DNA of 64,000 bases, from positions 345,578,505 to 345,642,504 of the forward strand of contig NC_085137.1 of assembly GCF_035046485.1 (NCBI RefSeq). Direction: 5' to 3'. This document shows positions 19,871-30,140 of this stretch, one piece after another. Under the pieces are notes generated by a model. The model was not told the origin of the DNA, did no database searches, and saw nothing but the letters and a program-made list of their open reading frames with translations. Each line of letters starts with the position of its first letter. Positions within the stretch are counted from its first letter, which is position 1. The translations under genes and the position numbers were made by a program. The stretch comes from Aedes albopictus. Taxonomy: Eukaryota; Arthropoda; Insecta; Diptera; Culicidae.

Positions 19871-22313
19871 GAATCTTTTTTGACCGCAGTTTCTTCTGGA
19901 GCCCATAATAGGCACGACTTCCACTGATGATGCGCCTTCGTATTTCACGGCTCACGTTATTGTCAGCCGTTAGCAAGGAACCGAGGGAGACGAATTCTTC
20001 TACCACCTCGAAAGTATCCCCGTCTATCGTAACATTGCTGCCAAGGCTTGTCCTGTCTCGCTCAGTCCCACCTACCAGCATGTACTTTGTCTTAGCCGCA
20101 TTCATCACCAGTCCGACCTTTGCTGCTTCACGTTTCAGGCGGGTGTACTGTTCTGCCACCGTTCCAAATGTCCTAGCAATAATATCCATGTCATCCGCAA
20201 AACATACAAATTGGCTGGATTTCGTGAAGATCGTACCCCGGCTGTTGAGCCCGGCTCGTCGCATAACACCTTCCAGGGCGATATTGAATAGTAGGCAGGA
20301 AAGTCCATCACCTTGTCGTAGTCCCCGTCGAGATTCAAATGAACTGGATAGTTCACCCGAAATCCTTACGCTGTTCTGCACACCGTCCATCGTTGCTCTT
20401 ATCAGTCTAGTCAGCTTCCCGGGAAAGCTGTTCTCGTCCATAATTTTCCATAGCTCTGTGCGGTCGATACTGTCGTATGCCGCTTTGAAGTCGATGAACA
20501 GGTGATGCGTTGGGACCTGGTATTCACGGCATTTCTGGAGGATTTGCCGTACGGTGAAGATCTGGTCCGTTGTCGACCGGCCGTCGATGAAACCGGCTTG
20601 GTAACTTCCCACGAACTCATTTACTTTAGGTGAAAGACGACGGAAGATGATCTGGGATAGCACTTTGTAGGCGGCATTCAAAATGGTGATCGCTCGAAAG
20701 TTCTCACACATTAACTTGTCGCCTTTCTTGTGGATGGGACAGATTATCCCTTCCTTCCACTCCTCCGGTAGCTGTTCGGTTTCCCAGATCTTGACAACTA
20801 ACTGGTGCAGACAGGTGGCCAACTTTTCCGGGCCCATCTTGATGAGTTCCGCTGCGATACCGTCCTTACCAGCCGCTTTGTTGTTTTTGAGCTGGTGGAT
20901 GGCATCCTTAACTTCCCTCAGCGTGGGAGTTGGTTCGTTCCCGTCCTCTGTTGCACCAACATAGTCATTTCCTCCGCTGCCTTGGTCCTCCGTGCCTACA
21001 TTCTCTTCGCCATTCAGGTGCTCGTCGAAGTGCTGCTTCCACCTTTCGATCACCTCACGTTTGTCCGTCAGGAGGCTCCCGTCCTTATCCCTGCAGATTT
21101 CGGCTTGCGGCACGTAGCCTTTGCGGGATGCGTTGAGCTTCTGGTAGAACTTGCGTGTTTCCTGTGAACGGCACAGCAGTTCCATTTCCTCGCACTCCGC
21201 TTCTTCCAGGCGGCGCTTTTTCTCCCGGAAGAGACGGGTCTGCTGCTTCCGCTTCTGTCTGTATCGCTCCACATTCTGTCGGGCTCCATGCTGCAGCATT
21301 ACCGCCCGCGCTGCATCCTTCTCCTCCAGAACCGCTCTGCACTCCTCGTCGAACCAATCGTTTCGTCGACTCCGTTCTACGTACCTGATAGTGCTCTCGG
21401 CTGCGTTGCTGATGGCTGCTTTAATTGTACTCCAGCAGTCCTCTAGAGGGGCCACATCGAGCACACCCTCGTCCGGCAACGCTGCCTCGAGATTGTGCGC
21501 GTATGCGGTGGCGACATTCGGTTGCTTCAGTCGCTCTAGATCGTACCGGGGCGGCCGCCGGTAATGTACGTTGTTAATAACGGAGAGTTTTGGGCGCAGT
21601 TTAACCATCACCAGGTAGTGATCGGAGTCGATATTAGCGCCACGATAGGTCCTGACGTCGATAATGTCGGAGAAGTGCCGTCCATCAATCAGAACGTGGT
21701 CGATTTGCGATTCCGTTTGTTGTGGTGATCTCCAGGTGTAACGATAAGGGAGGCTGTGCTGGAAGAAGGTGCTACGAATGGCCATGTTCTTGGAGGCGGC
21801 GAAATCGATGAGGCGTAGGCCATTTTCGTTCGTCAGCTGGTGGACGCTGAACTTTCCAATCGTCGGTCTGAATTCATCCTCCTGGCCTACCTGAGCGTTT
21901 AGATCCCCTATGATGATCTTGACGTCGTGGTTTGGGCAGCGGTCGTACTCGCGTTCGAGCTGCGCGTAAAATGCGTCTTTGTCATCATCAGTGCTTCCGG
22001 AGTGAGGGCTGTGCACGTTTATTATGCTAATGTTGAAGAATCGGCCCTTGATCCTCAACCTGCACATTCTTTCGTCGATCGGCCACCAACCGATCACGCG
22101 CCTCTGCATGTCGCCCATCACTATAAAAGCTGTTCCCAGCTCACGTGTGTTGCCGCAACTCTGGTAGATGGTATGATTACCTCTAAACGTTCGCACCATA
22201 GATCCTGTCCAACACACCTCCTGCAGCGCTACGATTCCGAACCCGGGGTCCTTCAGTATATCGGCGAGTATGCGGGTGCTCCCGATGAAGTTGAGAGATC
22301 TGCAGTTCCACAT
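19575..22313 (-). CDS. Endonuclease-reverse transcriptase polyprotein (ORF2-like), 3' end frameshifted
   Basis: This enzyme nicks target DNA and copies the element RNA into the nick. Residues 1-240 are an exonuclease-endonuclease-phosphatase fold: MWNCRSLN, LQE (30-32), GDLNA (136-140), IDHVLID (204-210) and SDH (230-232). Residues 310-400 are basic and helical. The reverse transcriptase spans about 470-745: DGIAAELIK (484-492), FIDFKAAYDSID (606-617), RRGLRQGDGLS (662-672) and FADD (705-708), the catalytic pair. The frame is open for about 33 codons upstream of the ATG at 22313, so translation may begin at a non-ATG codon or by other means. After HPRT the frame is lost through a small deletion near 19857, so the last ~95 residues of this frame are spurious. 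Insect relatives are often annotated as craniofacial development protein 2-like. Confidence 0.9.
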   Translation of the reverse strand: MWNCRSLNFIGSTRILADILKDPGFGIVALQEVCWTGSMVRTFRGNHTIYQSCGNTRELGTAFIVMGDMQRRVIGWWPIDERMCRLRIKGRFFNISIINVHSPHSGSTDDDKDAFYAQLEREYDRCPNHDVKIIIGDLNAQVGQEDEFRPTIGKFSVHQLTNENGLRLIDFAASKNMAIRSTFFQHSLPYRYTWRSPQQTESQIDHVLIDGRHFSDIIDVRTYRGANIDSDHYLVMVKLRPKLSVINNVHYRRPPRYDLERLKQPNVATAYAHNLEAALPDEGVLDVAPLEDCWSTIKAAISNAAESTIRYVERSRRNDWFDEECRAVLEEKDAARAVMLQHGARQNVERYRQKRKQQTRLFREKKRRLEEAECEEMELLCRSQETRKFYQKLNASRKGYVPQAEICRDKDGSLLTDKREVIERWKQHFDEHLNGEENVGTEDQGSGGNDYVGATEDGNEPTPTLREVKDAIHQLKNNKAAGKDGIAAELIKMGPEKLATCLHQLVVKIWETEQLPEEWKEGIICPIHKKGDKLMCENFRAITILNAAYKVLSQIIFRRLSPKVNEFVGSYQAGFIDGRSTTDQIFTVRQILQKCREYQVPTHHLFIDFKAAYDSIDRTELWKIMDENSFPGKLTRLIRATMDGVQNSVRISGELSSSFESRRGLRQGDGLSCLLFNIALEGVMRRAGLNSRGTIFTKSSQFVCFADDMDIIARTFGTVAEQYTRLKREAAKVGLVMNAAKTKYMLVGGTERDRTSLGSNVTIDGDTFEVVEEFVSLGSLLTADNNVSREIRRRIISGSRAYYGLQKKLRSKKIHPRTNVQDVNKTGGSLRARDVDDARGGHASTRSFRATGAKDDLRRRAGERCVAEKDEPRARCTLWRAQHPEGSQSRKDTVGRACCKNAGQQLCKVGVC

Positions 22314-22623
22314 ACCGAGCTTCCAATCGCAAGTCCCTTTTCGTCGCTGTGGTCGTCGCCATTGGTATCGGTTCGCATTCTTCTCTTGTTGATTTTCCGG
22401 TGCTAGTCTTTTTTACGGCTGGCTCGCAGGGCCTGACACCAACCCACTAACCCAGGGAGCTGGGCTTACCTTCCCGGAAGCTACGGGTTCTGCATTGGCA
22501 TTTCCTCCAACTACAGTGCTAAATAGCTAGGCTCGAGCGCCAGTCTTCGCCGGGGGTGGTGTTTTTAATGGGCGCCCAGGAGATAATATTTTACCTGAGC
22601 TTCCACCCCCAAATGCACCATGT

Positions 22624-23128
22624 ACAAAACGCTAATAAGACCGGTGATCATCTACGGGCACGAGACATGGACCATGCTCGAGGAGGACCTGCAAGCACTC
22701 GGAGTTTTCGATCGACGCGTGATAAGGAAATTTCCTTTACGAAAAGATCCTGGACCGACCGGGAATCGAACCCGTCATCCTCAGCATGGTCATGCTGAAT
22801 ACCCGTGCGTTTACCGCCTCGGCTATATGGGCCCGTTTACCCAGCATCCAGAAGGTGGCCAAAGTCAGAAGGATACGGTGGGCAGGGCATGTTGCAAGAA
22901 TGCCGGACAACATCCCTGCAAAGCTGGTGTTTTCAACTGATCCGGTTGGCACAAGAAGGCGTGGAGCGCAGAGAGCACAATGAATGGACCAGGTGGAGCG
23001 TGACCTGGCGAGCATTGGGCGCGACCGAGGATAGAGAGCGGCAGTCACAAACCGAGTATTGTGGCGTACTATTGTTGATTATGTCTTGTATTAAATGTGA
23101 TGTTGAACAAATAAATGTATGTATGTAA
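22624..23128 (+). pseudogene. 5'-truncated EN/RT retrotransposon, second part and 3' end
   Basis: This continues the fragment interrupted at 19382: MYKTLIRPVIIYGHETW, then a SINE fragment at about 22724-22834, then QKVAKVRRIRWAGHVARMPD and a decayed C terminus. The 3' UTR has AATAAA at 23110-23115 and ends in the short repeat ATGTATGTATGTA. About 80 bases of coding sequence (the FGGVQENGVWRRRMN region of the sister copy) are missing where the SINE sits. Confidence 0.88.
22724..22834 (-). mobile_element. Truncated SINE: tRNA head only
   Basis: On the minus strand this is the tRNA-related head of the Feilai-like SINE at 14650-14936. It begins GGGCCCATATAGCC, keeps box A and box B (GGGTTCGATTCCC), and stops after CGTAAAGGAAATTTCCTT. 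The SINE body and 3' tail are absent, which is the opposite of usual 5' truncation. No target duplication is visible and host sequence is missing at the junction. Confidence 0.8.
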
Positions 23129-23610
23129 GGGAGTCTCGTGAAGTGTCAGAGGGTTTCAGAGAGTCCCAAGGGTTTTCAGGAGGTACCATGTTTCTCAGTA
23201 GCATTTCAGAGGGTTTAGGGGTGTATCAGAGGGTCCCAGGAGATTTTAGAGCGGCTCCAGGAGGTCTCAGGAGCGGTCCAGTGGATCTCAGTGGTGTTTT
23301 ATAGTGTCAAGGGCTTCAGGAGGTCAAATGGGAATTCAAGGGGTATCTCGAGTGTTTCAGAGGTCTTGAGTGCGTTCCAGAGAGCCTCAGGGGCGTTACA
23401 GGGGATCCCAGGAACCTTTAAAGCGACACATAGAGAACTCAGGGACGCTTTGGGACGTTTTAGGGGGTCTCAGGAGTGTTTTAAGGGGTCCAATGGGGTT
23501 TCCAAGGGGTCTCAAGTGTGCTTCAAGGGGTCTCAGGGGTGTTGCAAGGAATTTCAAGGGGTTTCAGGGGCTTTTCAAGATGTACAAGAGTCTCCGTGGG
23601 TAACTGGATA
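23129..23610. repeat. G-rich degenerate tract, right piece
   Basis: It continues the tract broken at 18798, with units like GGGGTCTCAGGGGTGTT and TTTCAAGGGGTTTCAGG. The frame 23291-23656 (121 codons) arises from the stop-poor repeat and its flanks. The strand bias flips near 23610. Confidence 0.6.
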
Positions 23611-24003
23611 TCTCAGAACCTCTGAAATCCCCGTAATGCCTTTGAAACGCCCCTGAACGCGCTTAATTGGCTTCTGAGACCTCTGAAATGCTTTGGAACA
23701 CCCCAGAAACTTTTTAAACCGTATCAAAACGCCGTTAACCATCCTTTTGCATCACGTTGGTAACAGCTCGCTTGGGTTTGGGTCAAAAATGATCCTAATG
23801 CAGAAGGAGGGTTAAATGCCCTGAACTGCCTCTGAAACCTTCCCAGTCCTATTGAAACGCCCTAAAAAATCAATTTGCAATTCCCCTGAGACTCCTTTGA
23901 ACATTCTGAAAACCCTTTGAAGCAGCCCTGAAATACTATCAAACGCACCTGAGACTAGCCCTGAAAACGTTCTTTAAACCCCATGGAGCTCTATGAAATG
24001 CCT
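23611..24003. repeat. Same tract in reverse orientation
   Basis: Units are now C-rich (CCTCTGAAATCCCC, TGAAACGCCCCTGA), the complement of those to the left. The tract is broken by a small TTAA-flanked MITE (23739-23811) and then by the 24007-25226 element, and it resumes to about 25470. The change of strand makes 18.6-25.5 kb one large, interrupted inverted repeat. Confidence 0.55.
23739..23811. mobile_element. 73-bp TTAA-flanked MITE
   Basis: TTAA lies at 23735-23738 and 23812-23815. The ends are CCATCCTTTTGCAT and ATGCAGAAGGAGGG, with partial inverted pairing (CCATCCTTTTGCAT against the flipped CCCTCCTTCTGCAT). A relative is at about 7340-7436. The TTAA target fits the piggyBac superfamily. 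Confidence 0.65.
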
Positions 24004-24087
24004 CAACCCGTAGGCTACTGCACTTACTTGAAATTTTCAAACCGATAGCAAAGGTGCAAAAATTGATATTTTTCAATTAAATTTTAA

Positions 24088-24709
24088 CCCTCTAATACCC
24101 AACCCCGCCTTTAGACGGGGCATAGTTTGAGCATTTTTGTAATTTTTGTTTCATGGAAAATTAAAATTTTTATATTTTTGGCTGATATTTAGGACTGTTT
24201 TGTATATCTCAAAATGGTTTTTGGTGTATTTTAAATACGCTTTACATTTTTTAAAAATCATTGAAAAATTGATGTTTTAGTCACCTTCTAGAAGTCAATG
24301 TTTATTTTGTATTGAATCGCTACAATTAACATATTTTAAATTTTTCCCAAATCATTCTATCGTAGTTTTATAGTTTAAGGGAATCGAAAACACTCTAAAA
24401 TTATTTTCCTTAAAATTACACGGGAAATAAAATCTTGTATGAAAAAAATTTAAAATAAAAAAATATTTCAACTATAATCATAAAATCTCAAAATGTTTTC
24501 ATCTCAAAAAATCCGTACCCCAAATAGGCTTCTAGGAAAAATATAAAACTGTGGGGATGTTCAAAAATTAAAATTAGAAAAATCAAAAACTGAAATTCAT
24601 GAAATCGAAACAAAACCTGTTTAAATCGATATCCAAAACATGTTTAAATCGATTTTAGATGACGAAAAATGATATTTAGATCAAAATTAAAAATTTGGAT
24701 ATTAGAGGG
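24088..24709. mobile_element. piggyBac-type MITE, copy 2 (CCCTCTAATACCCAA ends)
   Basis: It has clean TTAA on both sides (24084-24087 and 24710-24713) and ends CCCTCTAATACCCAACC and GGATATTAGAGGG. It is the same family and orientation as 13262-14064, about 180 bp shorter because of internal deletions. It carries the motif GACGGGG near the left end, which copy 1 has in altered form. Confidence 0.85.
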
Positions 24710-24713
24710 TTAA

Positions 24714-25149
24714 TGTTCTTTTCATTATTAGTTGTAGTTTAATTTATGGTGGGAATCTAAAAATTTGGAGCCACCTGGACAGTTTTATTCCAGTGGATGT
24801 CTAGGGTGCTTAGAATGAAAAAAATCTACACCTAGCTTGCCTTGAACCCATTTACAAGTGCACAGAAATTGGAACAAAACTTGAAAATGTTTCAGAGGCC
24901 TTTAAAAAGTTCTATGCTAGTTACATACTAATTAACTCCCTGGCCTGCGTAATCTACAATAAAACATGGAAATAGTCACTTTGCAGATGAAATCATTTCA
25001 ATGCCAACTAATGGAGCCGCGCAAAAAGGAAGGTTACGCAATTTTCACCCCTCTTGATCCACACATCCACCGGAATAAAATTGTTCACGTGGCTTCAATT
25101 TTTTAGTTTCCCACCATAATTGGAACTACAACTAATAATGAAGCGAACC
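24714..25149. mobile_element. 436-bp TTAA-type MITE sharing a TTAA with its neighbour
   Basis: The left arm TTTTCATTATTAGTTGTAGT continues with ATGGTGGGAA and AAAATTGGAGCCAC. The right arm is its complement (ACTACAACTAATAATGAAG after TTCCCACCATAATT). TTAA is at 24710-24713 and 25150-25153. The left TTAA is the same one that ends the adjoining piggyBac-type MITE. It is non-coding. Confidence 0.75.
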
Positions 25150-25226
25150 TTAAAATTTCATTGAAAAACATAAATTTGTGTGCCTTTGGCAGTGGTTTGA
25201 TTTTTCAGTAATCCGTAGCCTACGGG

Positions 25227-25470
25227 TTAATACGCTCCTTAAACCCCTTGTTACGTCCTTGAAAGGCTCCTCAGACCCCCCCCCTGAACCATCCCTAAAA
25301 CCCCTTGGAATGCCCCTAAAACTCCCATAATGCCATTGAAACGCCAACGAAACCAGTCGAAACACCCCAGAAGTCTCCTGAAATCCGCTAAAACAACCCC
25401 TTGAAACGCCCTGAAGCCCCTTGGAAGCTCCTTTTTTAAACTCCGTGGGAATGTTCTGAAATCCCTCTTG
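25227..25470. repeat. C-rich degenerate tract, final piece
   Basis: Units such as CCCTTGGAATGCCCC, TTGAAACGCCC and CTGAAATCC repeat loosely. The 133-codon and 74-codon minus-strand frames here (25150-25551 and 25251-25475) reflect the repeat's freedom from stops, not a protein. Confidence 0.5.
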
Positions 25471-25618
25471 GCCACATCTCAAATGCCCATTAGCTGAACT
25501 TGTTCTCTCGAATAAAGTTTTCACATTAAAGCCATGACTTAATTTATGCAAGGATATTTATCATCTACCTTCTAACTCGGTGAAATACTCGAGAGGTAAA
25601 GAACATGCCTCTCATTTA

Positions 25619-26214
25619 GAGGACCAGAGAATAACAAAATTATTACAGGTTGTGTTATTTTGTTACAATGATTTTTATAACAACGGTTGTTATAAAACAT
25701 GTGCCGTTAGTAGTTAAAATAACAAAAATTCTTACAAAACTCGCCCCAATTAAAACAAAACTATAACAAGTGGAGATGTAATCATAACAAGATTATATCA
25801 AATTTTGTTAGACTAAACTTGCGAAATCATAATAAAATTATAACAAGTTCTGTTATACATTTTAGGTCAAATTTGTTATAATTTTTGTTATTAATCTCTT
25901 GGCTCGAGTGTACGAAATTATGTTTTTTTATTCCTTGTTGGGTATCTAAGTCACTGCAACCAGTTGATAGATCTATTGTGACGAAATTATGTTAGAGGCA
26001 ATTATATTATGATGCACAATAATACAAATGCTGTTATATATCTGTTTGAATAAACAAAACAAGTTTTATTATAATTTTGTTCCTAAATTATATTTTGTGA
26101 ACATTTTGGATATTCACTATGAAAATTCTTATAACATAATTGCATCAACTATTGTGATTTCTAACAACAGTTGTCATAATTTTGTTAAGATCTTGTTATG
26201 TGCTGCTGGTCGGG
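25619..26214. mobile_element. TTATAACA-rich element related to 5429-6293
   Basis: The right end CTGGTCGGG, flipped, reads CCCGACCAG and resembles the left end GAGGACCAG. The body has many ATAACAAAA/TTTTGTTAT motifs on both strands, so it can fold on itself. It matches the 5429-6293 element in ends and style. It is non-coding; the 66-codon frame at 26028 is incidental. Confidence 0.5.
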
Positions 26215-26929
26215 ATGCCAATCCGTGATCTAATGTCCAAGTCCATCCCTTGCCACTAACAAAACCTGCTTCCCGTGACAACTGTGGAGACACAGAGGTA
26301 TACTCAGTCTCTAGCGAATGCCGCTCTAACATTTCTTGCCTTCCTCGTTGACCGTAAGGACGTGGCCGGCTCCGCCATTGAATTTTTCGAGCTTGGAACT
26401 CTCAAATATGGACACAGAGGATAGTAAGCCAACTATCTGTTTGTGCACACTCCGAGGAACAGGGTAGATATACGTTTGTCAGTGAATAGTTGCAGAAAGA
26501 AGAAACTTTCACTAAGGAAACCATCTGCCTAGGATCCCAACTAACATGATCAATTAGTCTTGCAGAGGTTTTGCGAGCTGCCATAAAACCTAACCAACCT
26601 TATATGTTGGTTTTATGGTTAAATGGTTTAAGGAACCTTTTCTGGTCTATTTGACTAAAAAATGTTACTTAGGATTTCACAGTAGATAGAAAGATGTCTT
26701 GTTTGCCAAAGTCCTTGAGTAATATGCTATTTTTTCATAACACAGCGAACATATGTTGTTTTGAAAGTGTCGATATACAGGGTGTTAGGTTCCTGACTGC
26801 AAACTTTTTAAAGGGTGATAGAGGACCATGAATGATGAAAAAAAAGTTCTACACTTATGGTCAAATCTCAACCATTACTTAGTTATTGAACTTTCCATGT
26901 TTTTAACTATTATTGCCTTAACTGGCTAT
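26215..26929. other. Mixed sequence: unassigned GC-richer block and a MITE end
   Basis: 26225-26560 is more complex than its surroundings (CCCGTGACAACTGTGGAGAC, GACGTGGCCGGCTCCGCC). It could be an untranslated retroelement fragment, but I cannot assign it. A small hairpin lies at 26580-26618 (CCATAAAACC/GGTTTTATGG). From 26777 the sequence CAGGGTGTTAGGTTCCTGAC looks like the terminal repeat of a common mosquito DNA element, but its partner end is not found. Confidence 0.35.
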
Positions 26930-27654
26930 TAGGGTGCCAATGAAAATCGAATTTTCGAATTTCAAAAACGGGTAGCGCTCAAAAGTTTCGTCTCCTCAAA
27001 AAAAGTCCCCATGCAAAATTTCAGCTCAATCGGACTTCGCTAAGAGGTGCCCCAAAGCGGTCAAAGTTTGGCTGTTTTGAAACAAGAAAAATATCCCAAG
27101 GTAGGGATACATGAAAATTTCGAAATCGAAAAATTTTTTTTGATGCCAAATGCCTTAAAAGTGCATGAAACGTCGAGATCTGGTGTTATCTCAAAAAAAT
27201 TTTTTTGGAAAAAAATTGACTTTTTGGACTTAGAAAATTTTTGAGTTGGGAGAGTGAAATGAATTTGAAATGGAGGATTTGAATTTTGTTGCTGAAATAT
27301 TCATAGCAATAGTACTGGAACATGTCTTATATCATCGTTGGCAACTGCTAGCATATTATATATCATATATCGTTAGGGTGGTTCACTTATTTTGCATTAG
27401 GGTGGTCCTTTTTGTAGAAAAATTTAAAAAATAAGGAGAAAAATTTAAAAAATATGTATTAAAAAATCTCTTATATACCTGTAAGTCATTGAATATATAT
27501 ATAATTTCATTAGGGTGGCTCATTTATATTTAATTGGGTGGCTCTTTGAGATGGAAATTAAGAACAAAACAATATTTCCAGAAAATTTACCTGTCATATT
27601 TTTGTATAGTTTAAAATCATGATCCTTTATGTAACACTTTGTTAAGATATTCCT

Positions 27655-27867
27655 AGACCAACATGTGGAAAGGGCGTAACAACCATTGCGAATTTCTGCT
27701 TCTTATGTCCCTGGATTTTTTTACCAGTAACAGATAGAGCTGACTCTTCTCTATCTGTTAATTGGAAAAGTTTGCATAATATATTGAGATATGCCCAGAA
27801 TGGACGAGAAAGTAAGTAAGTAAGTAAGCGTTTGCAATGGTTGTTCCGCAACACAAATGTTGGTCCA
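27655..27867. mobile_element. ~213-bp MITE with AGTA microsatellite
   Basis: AGACCAACATGTGGAAAGG and ACAACCATTGCG on the left pair with GCAATGGTTGTTC and AAATGTTGGTCC on the right. A tetranucleotide run (AAGTAAGTAAGTAAGTAAGC) lies inside near 27810-27829. It is inserted in the left arm of the 4.5-kb foldback element and is not seen at the matching place in the right arm. Confidence 0.65.
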
Positions 27868-28173
27868 GATTTTTATTATGGTTTAAAATAAGGAATAATA
27901 AACTGATTTTAAACGTATTCAAATTATGACAGCTTGATAGGCGATGATGATGTGCAACAAAGGTTTTTTGTTTATCTTTTCTAAAAAGATTCTTTGCTTT
28001 GGGCTGCTTCATTTCTGAAAACACAGTAACGTTGCTGGGGAAAGAACAACAGTAGGTTGCTTTCTATCTATCTAAACAAAACATACCTTAGCTACAAGAT
28101 TACCATATAGCATACCGAAGTGGTGAGTGAACCTAAACTCTAACGTGATGGGACGAACAAAAACATAGAATAA

Positions 28174-29561
28174 CACAGCGTAACAAAAATTAACTTTTGG
28201 TATATCTCAAGAGCAAACTTATTGGTCTCTGACAGATTTTGGGCCGCTGAATCCGAATCCGGGCTCAGCTTTGCTCCAACACGTTAAAATTTTGAGCTAT
28301 ACCTCAATTTATAGGGCAAAATATGCGATTTTGGGCTTTTTGACTGCAAGTTATAAAGCATGGAAATATTTTTTTTCATCAATCAAAAGGTTAATTGGTC
28401 AATAAACATCTGAATTAACGACTCATGCAAAATATTTCGTTTTACCATATCGAATTTGATAGTTTTAAGCGATTTATGTTAGGTATGATATTTCCCATAC
28501 AAGTCACCCTTCAAAAATTGCATGCAAGTTTTCATACTAACATAAAATGCTTAAATCTATCAAATTTGATTAGGTCAAACGAAATATTTTGCATGAGTCG
28601 TTAATTTAGATGTTCATTAGGGTGGCTCAAGCTTGTATGGCAAAACCACATGTCAAAAAGTTCGATGGGCCCCCTTCTCATTTCGTTCTATATGACACCA
28701 CGATGCTGTGGTCAAATTTTCAGCCAAATCCGTTAACATTAGGCCGGTGCTAAACTCGTTTGAAGTTTGTATGGGGGTTTATATGGGAAAACATCGATTT
28801 TTACAATTTTCTACTGAGGGGTTCTAATTTTCCTTAAAACACGTAATCAATCCTATAGAAATATAGCCTGGGATATGCCGAAAAACTTTGTCGAAGACCG
28901 CAACGTAATCAGACACTTGCGAAAAAAGCTATAGCCTAGACAGTACGGGCACATTCAATGAGATTTTATTGCTATTGTTATTCCTTTACATGCTAAATGT
29001 TAAGCACCACCAAATGGTATGCATGTAATATCTTTTCTTACAAGCTTCGGATGACTTTGCGGTCTTCGACAAAGTTTTTTGGCACATGTAAGACTATAGT
29101 TTTATATAATCGGCTGTGTGATTTAAGTAAAAATAGTGCCCCTCATGAGAAAAATGCTAAAAACGATGTTTTCCCATATAAACTTCCATACAAACTTCAA
29201 ACGAGTTTAGCATCGCCCTAATGTTAACGGATTTGGCTGAACATTTTACCACAGCATCATGGCGTCATATAGAACGAAATAAAAAGGGGGCCCATCGAAC
29301 TTTTTGACATGTGGTATTTTGAGCCACGCTAATGTTCATTGATTGCTTTTGATTGCTTAAAAAAATGTTTCCATGCTTAATGGCTTGCAGTCAAAAAAGC
29401 CCAAAATCGCATATTTTGCCCTATAAATTGAGATATAGCTCAAAGTCCTGACGTGCTGGAGCAAATCTGAGCCCGGATTCGTATTCAGCGACCCAAAAAC
29501 TGTCAGCGGCACATAAGTTTGCTTTTGAGACAGACCAAAATTTAATTTCTGTTCCGCTGTG
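28174..29561. mobile_element. 1.4-kb palindromic element with CACAGCG ends
   Basis: CACAGCGTAACAAAAATTAA is mirrored by TTAATTTCTGTTCCGCTGTG. The arms pair for some 600-700 bp: for example GCTGAATCCGAATCCGGGCT (about 28255) against AGCCCGGATTCG (about 29470), and CATGTCAAAAAGTTCGATGG (28650) against its complement near 29300. The centre is near 28990-29090. A 161-bp relative lies at 40641-40801. The short frame at 28997-29221 is unrecognised. Confidence 0.75.
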
Positions 29562-29780
29562 TTATGTGCTCTCTCTCTCTTCTGGAATCCTTGTTGGAAA
29601 CTGATATTACACAGAGGAATAACAAAAAAGAAAATGAAAATAAAAGTTCAAAAAAAAAAAATCAGATGTATTTTAGGAACATATATTCGATGTAATGTAC
29701 CAAAAACCTATCAGCATGATTTTAGTAAATATCACAAAACCGTTCCCACTCTTTCGTTACGTCCCTTTTACTACGACCAG

Positions 29781-30140
29781 GCTTGTTCGCACTGAACGTA
29801 TGAAAATTATGCTCTATTGATTTACACCACAGAAATCATCGTATTTAAAAAAAATCTTCCTATCTTAACTGATAGAAGGATATTGAAATAATTTAAATGT
29901 CTTTTCGAACTGTCAAAAAACCGCACCGCAGTACCACACTGAGCACACGGAGAGAATTTTACTCGGGTGAATTTTAACGCTCCGTGCGGAACTGCGTTGA
30001 GGTTTTTTGACAGTTCGAAAATACATTTAAATTATTTCAACATCCTTCTATCAGTTAAGATAGGAAGATTGCATGAATACGATAATTTTGGTGTTGTAAA
30101 TCAAAAGAGCATAAATTTCATCCGCTCAGTACGGGCATGC
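29781..30140. mobile_element. 360-bp palindromic MITE in the right arm
   Basis: The left half (GCTTGTTCGCACTGAACGTA, then AATCTTCCTATCTTAACTGA, then TTCGAACTGTCAAAAAACC) is the reverse complement of the right half, and the centre is near 29950. Identity is high along about 160 bp of each arm. The left arm of the host foldback has no equivalent, so the insertion came after the arms formed. Confidence 0.75.

Larger units (their letters stand above)
19383..22608 (-). mobile_element. Nearly full-length APE-type non-LTR retrotransposon
   Basis: This 3.2-kb element lies on the minus strand, with its 5' end at 22608 and its 3' end at 19383. It has a 5' UTR of about 200 bases, one long EN/RT frame, and a short 3' UTR with AATAAA (19397-19402, minus) followed by an A-rich tail. 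The 15-bp sequence CCAAATGCACCATGT is duplicated on each side (19368-19382 and 22609-22623), as target-primed reverse transcription produces. The host sequence is another copy of the same family. The domain order suggests an RTE-like or related clade, but placement needs a phylogeny. Confidence 0.92.
24007..25226. mobile_element. 1.2-kb TTAA-type element, CCCGTAGGCTAC ends
   Basis: CCCGTAGGCTAC (24007) is mirrored by GTAGCCTACGGG (ending 25226). The flanks are TCAA and TTAA, a one-base variant of the piggyBac target. It is a container: two other TTAA-bounded MITEs (24088-24709 and 24714-25149) make up most of its length. It sits in the C-rich tract. Confidence 0.65.

Noticed and set aside
19927..21564. 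Plus-strand open frames (192, 120 and 137 codons) as genes
   Set aside because: They are antisense to the EN/RT frame, which has clear catalytic motifs, so they are shadows.
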